Assembly (NCBI GenBank): GCA_947650365.1
Contig: OX393557.1
Span: forward strand, 3,706,237 to 3,770,236
Direction of reading: 5' to 3'
DNA: 64,000 bases
DNA from: Chamaelirium japonicum
Lineage: Eukaryota > Streptophyta > Magnoliopsida > Liliales > Melanthiaceae
This document shows positions 58,036 through 64,000 of the stretch, one piece after another. Every line of letters starts with the position of its first letter. Positions within the stretch are counted from its first letter, which is position 1. A program made the position numbers and the translations under genes. The notes under the pieces are model-generated. The model saw nothing but the letters and a program-made list of their open reading frames with translations. It was not told the DNA's origin and did not search any database.

Positions 58036-59330
58036 GGAGCAAGCCTCGCCTTCTTCGAGATGAACTTCCTTTCAGAGTACGTCTTACGAGGCCGTTCCAT
58101 CATAGCCCATGTTTCTCGGTCGCTGCCAGGTACTTCGCTGCCCACTTCTTGTCCTCATAATCCGAGTACATGGTGTCATTGTCCGTGTACCGTTGAGAGA
58201 GACGGTGAAGGAGGTTCGCTCCTCCGAGACGGACACAGCAGAACCCAAATTGCCTCCAGGAGCATGTCCCGCAGGTTAATTCCAAAAAGATATTGTCTAT
58301 AGCTGCTGCCCGCTCCAAAGTCTAAGCCTTATCTCCTCCGAACATGTAGCACTGGACCTCATCAGACACCACCCAGGTGACTGCCTCGGGCACACTGATA
58401 GGCGACCTCGCTCCCGTGACGGACAAGGGCCAGTTGGTGAAAGTCTTGTTAGACTCCATCATGTCTTCAATCGGCCGCAGTGCCGACGCCCCTTGCAGAT
58501 ACCAGAAGCCACTCTGGCTAGACTTCAACTGCCACTTGTAGTAGTAAAATAAGTAGTCGAGCTCAATATGGGCCCAGTCGTTCTTCTTCAAGCTAGAGTA
58601 GCACTGCCTCAGGTTTCTCTAGCAATTCGAATCCACGTTACAGAACGCATAGATGACTCTCCATGCGTTGCCTCCCACCTGCCCTGGTCAGATTCCAGAG
58701 GCGTTCAGCAGATGAGCAGCAAAGGGAGGAAGCAGCAATCGAAGACCGCTCTTCAACTGACCGATGGAGATGATAGTCCCTGAAGCATTCACCGTGCTGG
58801 CAGTGTTCAAGTAGATCGCTCGGGAGTAGATCCCGAAGGCGATGTAGATGATATTCAGCTTAGGGCGTGTGGACTTGACAGGCTCCCTAAACATGCCTAC
58901 CAAAGCTGCCCAATCGTCGCGTCGCATCGCTTCGTGATCGCATAGCAGCCAGAGCCATAGTCGAAGAGGGTTTCCTCCTCTATAGGCATCATAGGCGATA
59001 CCTTCGCGGCTAGGTGTGGCACTTGCGTCGGCTTCTTTACCGACGATTCCTCCTCAGGACGACGCTTCAACACCTTCCCGCCCCCCTTAGCCCCTATGGT
59101 GCTGTTAGAAGGGGCGGAAGTCTTAGTCGCCGGGGCTTGGGGTTCACATGAACCCTTACCCGAATCACCTCCCGAGGGCTTCTTCAAGGTGACGATGAAC
59201 TTCTTCTTCCCTTCACCCTGTGAACCCGAAGCTCCAGCAGACGTTATGTAAACGAGAGATCGAAAGAAAAGGTTCGAGATGGTGGAATTCAAGGGGCTCG
59301 AGAGTTCGAAAGTTCGAAAACTCAAGAGCT
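58036..59330 (-). mobile_element. Decayed minus-strand coding region, probably part of a retroelement
   Basis: Minus-strand frames at 58897-59325 (lysine/proline/serine-rich), 58688-58927, 58322-58591 and 58100-58318 together look like an old coding region. I do not recognise the protein family. The position among gypsy arrays suggests an accessory ORF of a Tat/Ogre-like element. Broken. Confidence 0.35.
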
Positions 59331-59600
59331 CGAAAATTCTGAAAGCGTGAAGAATTTGAAAACTTCCATGATCTATTTATAGACTTCAAAATTCGAATTT
59401 CCCGCCAAAAAGCCTGTTGGCGGGAAAAACAAAAAGGCAGGTAACGAGCAGATTCAACTAGATACAGTGCACCAGGGCTTAACCCTCCAATTTCAAGAGT
59501 CAGCGCCACGTCAGCATCCCACCACATCAGTGCCACGTCAGCCTCATCAACAAAATGATTGACTTCTTTCGAAGAAATGCCAAGTCCCAGCGATCGATCG
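59331..59600. other. Spacer
   Basis: Contains short TTCGAAA direct repeats at 59270-59350 and a CACGTCAGCATCC / CACGTCAGCCTCA pair. No gene. Confidence 0.35.
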
Positions 59601-60540
59601 ACCAATGTCGCCCGACATACCGATCATCATCATCCGACCGACCGATTGGTCTGTCAAGGTTCTGCCTGGGTCGGGCGCTAGGATCCCTCTGGTGCCTGAC
59701 CACCCAAATCAAGGTCGATTGGCATTGCTCGACCGACCGCCAATGTTCAACCGACCACCGATGTCCGACCGATCGTCGTTGTCCGACTGACCAATTGGTC
59801 GGTCAAGGTTCTGCCTTGGTTGGGCGCTAGAACCCTTCTGGCGCCTGACTGCCCCAATCATGGTTGGTTGGTGTTGCTCGACCGACCATCGATGTCCGAC
59901 CGATCGTCATTGTCCGACCGACCGATCAGTCGATAAAGGTTATGCCTGGGTCGAGCGCTAGGACCCTTCTAGCACCTGATCGCCCAAATTACGGTCGGTT
60001 GGCGTTGCCCGACTGATAGTCAATGTCCTACCAACCGTCGATGTTCAATCGATCGGTCGGTCAAGGTTCTGCATGGGTTGGGCACCAGGACCCTTCTGGT
60101 GGCCGATTGCCCAAATCATGGTCGGTTAGCATTGCCTGATCGATCGCCGATGCCCGACTGACCGCCGATGTTCGATCGATCGTCGTCGTCCGACCAACCG
60201 ATCGGTCGGTCAAGGTTCTGCCTGGGTCGGGTGCCAGGACCCTTCTGGCGCCCAACCACCCAAGTCACGGTCGGTTGGTGTTGCCCGACCGATTATCGAT
60301 GTCCGACCGACCGCCGATGTCCGACCGATCGTCGTCGTCCGATCGGTCGGTCGGTCAAGTTTTTTGCTTGGGTCGGGCGCCAGGACCCTTCTGGCGCCCG
60401 ACCGCCCAAATCACGGTCGGTTGGCGTTGCCCGACCGACCAGCAATGCCCGACCGATCGTCGATGTTCAACCGACCGCCAACGCCCGACCGGCAACTGAA
60501 GCCTGACCGACCTCCAACGCCCAATCGGCTGCTGACACCC
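59601..60540. repeat. Tandem array, unit about 130-147 bp, six or more copies
   Basis: AAGGTTCTGCCTGGGTCGGG variants occur at about 59657, 59803, 59935, 60063, 60210 and 60355. Each is followed by AGGACCCTTCTGGCGCC and by CGACCGACCGAT-type words. Plus-strand open frames of 60-112 codons here are products of the array. Confidence 0.85.
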
Positions 60541-60942
60541 TATTGATCGCCTCTAATGCCAAGCATGTGCCATGTCTATGGGTCCTTCCAACGGCATTGT
60601 TCCTACACCTCTTCTAGTCGACCCTTGGCAGGGGGTCGGTAGACACTTTGGTCGACCCTTGGCAGGAGTCAGCAGACTCAACGATCGACACTCACAGGAA
60701 ACCAGCAGGCGCACTCTTGCGCGACTATCCTTGCTAGAGCGAGCCTTGTGTAGTGAGCTCAAGTGAAATAAACTCCCGATCGGCCCTTTGTCAATAGTGG
60801 CAGATTCTCAACACTCGACTTGCTATCCCAACATCGATAAAGCAGTTTTGCACCATAGAGTCCCAGCCAGTCAGGTTAGCACTTGCCTAACTGGGAGGGG
60901 GTAACCGTGGGTGCAAAATTTTGGCTAACACCCGAGAGTGAG
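60541..60942. other. Spacer between arrays
   Basis: GACCCTTGGCAGG occurs twice (about 60621 and 60655). No gene. Probably internal retroelement sequence. Confidence 0.35.
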
Positions 60943-61250
60943 ACCCACAGCCTTCCCCGGGCCCCACGAAGACAACTGTGGGACCCACAACCCTGCCTGG
61001 GGTCCACGAAGATGACAGTGGACCCGCAGCCCTGCCTGGGGGTCCATGAAAATGACCGTGGGACCCGTAGCCCTGCCTGGGCCCACAAAGATGACAGTGG
61101 GACCCGCAGCCCTTCCTGGAGCCCCCGATGTCGACAGTGGAACCCCCAGTCCTGCTTGGGGCCCACGAAGACGATAGTGAGACATGCAGCCCTGACTGGG
61201 GCCCACGAAAATGACAATGGGACCCACAGCCCTGCTTAGGGCCCACATAT
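60943..61250. repeat. Tandem array, unit about 40 bp, eight copies
   Basis: GGGACCC.CAGCCCTGC then GGGCCCACGAAGATGACAGT repeats at about 40-base steps. Open frames on both strands across it are repeat by-products. Confidence 0.85.
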
Positions 61251-61640
61251 GCCATTCGAGGTCTGGCGAACGTCCCCAGATGATTTCTCTAACCCCAGGT
61301 GGTTCCAGGAATATCCTTGTAATATTCTCTAGAATATTCTCTATATATTCCCAAATCTCTATATATAGCCAAACCTGTGTAGACACCAGACCGGAATTCA
61401 TAATTCCACATCCCACTTTTTGTTTTTCAGAGCTCTCTGAGTCTTCTAGTATTCAGACTCTCAAGCCCCCTCCATCCTCTGTCTACTTGTAACAAGCACT
61501 CCTCGGTATGTTGAGAGTAGCTTTACATTTTCAGTGATAGTGGATTCAAAGGTTGCGTCTTGCCGCACGAAGAGGTAGGCTTTGGCCGAACTTCGTTACA
61601 TCTTGTGTAACTCTCTATCTCCCTCTTTCTCTATCTCAAC
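61251..61640 (+). promoter_or_regulatory. LTR-like promoter and leader, probably gypsy
   Basis: CTCTATATATAGCC at about 61357-61370 is a strong TATA box, followed by a pyrimidine-rich leader and GCCGAACTTCGTTAC, a word type common near the ends of plant gypsy LTRs. No matching second LTR is visible in the window, so it may be a solo or partial LTR. Confidence 0.45.
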
Positions 61641-62019
61641 AGTGATTGTGTGACAGCTCAGCACTTGACCCCTTAACTCTTCATAGCGTGCCACATCCCG
61701 AAGGGTCAAACCTTCAATCGACTGTAGGAGGGGGGTTACGTACGATGGTCGAAATCCTCCCCCATAGACTATGTCAGCGATGGGTGGCCATCGACACGTT
61801 AGGCTAGGATAAGAAGGAAGGAGGAGGAGGAGGAGGAGAAGGAGCGGCGAGGAGGAAGGAGATGGAGGAGGCCACACAGGGGGGGGGGGGGTTGAATAAG
61901 TACCGGCGACAGTGTCGAAGGAGGCATGCAACAACGACGACCACCCTCCTACATAGTGGTACTTAGGAAAAATGGTTTGGGTCACAACTGATATTTTTTG
62001 CCTTTTAAATGGTTGTATT
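61641..62019. other. Unassigned DNA
   Basis: Purine-rich tract (61810-61890) and a G run at 61880-61890. The minus-strand frame at 61596-61985 is low complexity and not called. Confidence 0.35.
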
Positions 62020-62505
62020 TAGAGGTGAAACTCGGGTCGGGTTGGTTCGGTTTGAGTCAACTCGAATCGAACTGAACTAGTTTAGTTTTACCATATTGAA
62101 ACTTGAACCAACCTGAATTGAGAATTGATCCGAACCGACCCAACCCACACTAAGTCCGAATCTGTAATTGATCTAAGAAATAATGGTTATTGGCTATTTA
62201 CTAGCAAGCCAGAGGTCCACATTAGACTTTAACCATATGTTGAGTTCTTTTGGTAGTTGGTTCATCTTTAGCAAACAACAATATGCTACTCTTGTACTAG
62301 CGTGATGTAGACCCCAAGTCAAAAACCGTGATACATGTGTATTTCTAGTACATGTGGAGTAATATATATGAATTCGATTCTTAGGTTGGGTCGGGTCTAT
62401 CCAGGCCTAACCTACAACATATCCATATTTAATCGAGTCCTCAAAGCATAGAAACAAAGCAACCCATTTAGATCGGGTTGGATTGATTCTCGGCTTTACC
62501 TCCAA
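62020..62505. mobile_element. hAT-like MITE, about 485 bp
   Basis: Left end AGAGGTGAAACTCGGGTCGG and right end CTCGGCTTTACCTCCA form an imperfect inverted pair. The interior is rich in GGTTGGTTCGG / AACCGACCC words. Target duplication not clear. Confidence 0.5.
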
Positions 62506-62587
62506 GTTGCACCCTGAGTTATACTTTGAGAATATTATGTTGCAAATATTTACTTCATTAATTGAAAATTTTGAATTTTATAGTAAC

Positions 62588-62733
62588 ATTTGCCTACTCC
62601 ACATGACACGATCACAGCCATTCGTTGCAAAATATCAACTCAAAATGACACTAGTGAGATTCAAAAATTTGAACTCACTAGTGACATTCTGCAACAAACG
62701 GCTGTGATCGTGCAATGTGGAGTTTGGCAAATA
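62588..62733. mobile_element. Hairpin MITE, 146 bp, upstream of the TPR gene
   Basis: TTTGCC.ACTCCACATG, ACGATCACAGCC and TTGTTGCA-type words on the left pair with their complements on the right. The centre AGTGAGATTCAAAAATTTG is itself palindromic. A transcript would fold into a long hairpin. It ends about 470 bp upstream of the TPR start codon. Confidence 0.7.
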
Positions 62734-62759
62734 TCATTAGTGAGATTCAAAAAATTTAA

Positions 62760-63200
62760 TCTGCACCGTTGAATCTCCATCCCGCGGATGGGAGCAAGGA
62801 ATAGAGATGATTCGAATCCCCGACCAGCGTGGCCTCCCTTTCTCCCGAGGAACTGCGTGATGCGTGCGGACAGAAAGCGGACAAGCGGGCTCCCATCTCT
62901 GAAGTCTGAAAGCCCCACCCATGCGAATCTCCGTCCCCTCCTTTCCTTCCGATCCACTCTCCCGTAAATCCCCAATTCTTAGGGTTCAGTTCATTCCTTC
63001 CTTCCCTCCTCGCCAAATCTCGGTCGATTCCTCCAAGAAACGGCCTTCCCATCGACTCCATCGTTCGATTCCTGCAATCCAGATCGGCTTCGGCTGCCGA
63101 AATTCTGATCCCTCACTTTCTCTCTTTGATCATTCGAATTTGTTTCGATTTGCGTGGAGAGAGGCCTGAGATCTCCGAGGTTTATCGGGATCCTCAGCCG
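62760..63200 (+). promoter_or_regulatory. Promoter / 5' UTR region of the TPR gene
   Basis: CT-rich leader (CTTTCCTTCC, CCTTCCTTCCCTCC, CTTTCTCTCTTTG) typical of plant 5' UTRs. No clear TATA box, which fits a housekeeping-type promoter. The transcription start cannot be placed. Confidence 0.45.
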
Positions 63201-63380
63201 ATGGCGACGGCAGCTTTGAACAAGATCGAGAGGGCTCACCAGTTGTACCGTGAGGGGAGCCACGAGGAGGCGTTAGGGCTATACACCGAAGCACTGGCGT
63301 TGGCGAAGAACAAGGCGCAGAAGATCGCGCTGCACAGCAACAGGGCCGCGTGCTATCTGAAATTGCACGAGTTTAAGAAG
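63201..63380 (+). CDS. TPR-repeat protein, first coding exon (gene continues beyond the window)
   Basis: ATG at 63201 in a good plant context (GCCGATGGCG) opens 60 codons ending in a phase-0 splice donor (AAG/GTTCTC at 63380/63381). The peptide is a tetratricopeptide-repeat start: alpha-helical ALNKIERAHQLYREG, then EEALGLYTEAL and IALHSNRAACYLKL, with the TPR spacing of small and large residues. TPR proteins act as scaffolds, often binding Hsp70/Hsp90 or other partners. This short N terminus directly entering a TPR is typical of small plant TPR co-chaperone-like proteins. The exact member cannot be named from one exon. Codon use is GC-rich at third positions. Confidence 0.85.
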
Positions 63381-64000
63381 GTTCTCTTTTTACTTAATCA
63401 AATTGGTCCCTTTTTTTTTTGGGTTTTTTATGCGTGAATCTCTCTCTTTTTAGTTTCTTTATGTGTGAGCTGTGCTTGTCTAATGATCAAATGGGTCTCT
63501 TTTTTGGTTTCCTACATCATTTTGTGATAAAAAAATATCATATTTTGAATTAGATCACAGTGATAAAAATTAGTTGGTTGCTGATAATTTATTTTAAAAA
63601 AAACTTCGGCAAGTACATTTGAAGTGTATATGTTGAATTATGCGGAATTGTGAAGAATGAAATATGCACAACTCCTTCTGCATAATTTCTAGAGCAGGCA
63701 TTGCATAATGCATGCATATGAGTTGAAGACACACATGTGAAGATACAAATGGGTTTATTCCTCGATATGTCCGCTTACTTAAAGCTGAGTTTCGCTCTTC
63801 CAGCCACATTGTCGCTCTTCATTGAACCGCGCTTTGCTTTTTTGCTAGTTGTTTTTTTGCTCTTCATCGTGTCACACTTTACTTCGGTGCTAGCCATGTC
63901 GTCGCACTTTGTTGAGATGTGCTTCAGTATTTCGGCCATGATACCGTTCTTCATTGAGCCTCACTTTGTTGTTCCAGTCTTCTTATCACTTTTCATTGAG
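63381..64000 (+). other. First intron of the TPR gene (partial), with a degenerate minisatellite
   Basis: Starts GTTCTC, T-rich, no acceptor before the window ends. From about 63800 the words CTCTTCATTGA and CGCACTTTG recur about every 45-50 bases (63815, 63860, 63905, 63948, 63990). Confidence 0.6.

Noticed and set aside
60943-61250. Regular repeat spacing that could suggest a CRISPR array
   Set aside because: Units are contiguous without unique spacers, in plant nuclear DNA; ordinary minisatellite.

Overview
This window is plant nuclear DNA, mostly transposon debris between a few host genes. Plant signs are plant-type FAR1/MULE, O-fucosyltransferase and polygalacturonase sequences, Ty1/copia and Ty3/gypsy LTR elements with 5-bp target duplications, many hAT-like and foldback MITEs, and long TA microsatellites. 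The GC-rich third codon positions of the polygalacturonase and TPR exons, beside AT-rich intergenic DNA, would suit a monocot; that is an inference. A fixed 500-base N run at 27979-28478 marks a scaffold gap.

Layout. 1-4075: gene-free DNA with purine/pyrimidine-rich foldback repeats. 4076-13902: a TA microsatellite region hit repeatedly by foldback elements (A 4094-4216, B 4233-4901, C 4979-5383, D 5491-5699). It ends in an 8.1-kb composite element E (5816-13902). E has inverted arms of about 1.0 and 0.9 kb, each carrying a 40-bp minisatellite and a polygalacturonase fragment. Between the arms lies a FAR1/MULE-type transposase gene on the minus strand, open except for two in-frame stops. 13903-20460: MITEs, then an O-fucosyltransferase gene (18546-19880, +), the best complete host gene here. 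20461-30540: a diverged segmental duplication, hAT-like elements, a SINE-like unit, a partial second copy of the O-fucosyltransferase that runs into the gap, and a repeat module that recurs near 44 and 52 kb. 30540-41290: a degraded minus-strand Copia fossil split by a later Copia element (31079-40946, duplication ACTTC). 41291-52520: hAT-like elements and MITEs, one of which received a very young Copia copy (45547-52038, LTRs that look identical, duplication GTAGG). 52860-61640: Ty3/gypsy fossils with several tandem-repeat arrays and an LTR-like promoter block. 61640-64000: MITEs, then the promoter, first exon and start of the first intron of a TPR-protein gene (63201-63380, +).

There is no operon-like logic here. 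The organising theme is nested insertion. The most striking structure is the series of palindromic elements in one TA repeat. It includes a transposase-bearing element whose long inverted ends contain a captured host-gene fragment. The ends of small element B and large element E agree at 37 of 47 positions, so they may form an autonomous/non-autonomous pair of TA-microsatellite-targeting Mutator-like elements, comparable to those reported as MuTAnT in Medicago and Micron in rice (named from memory).
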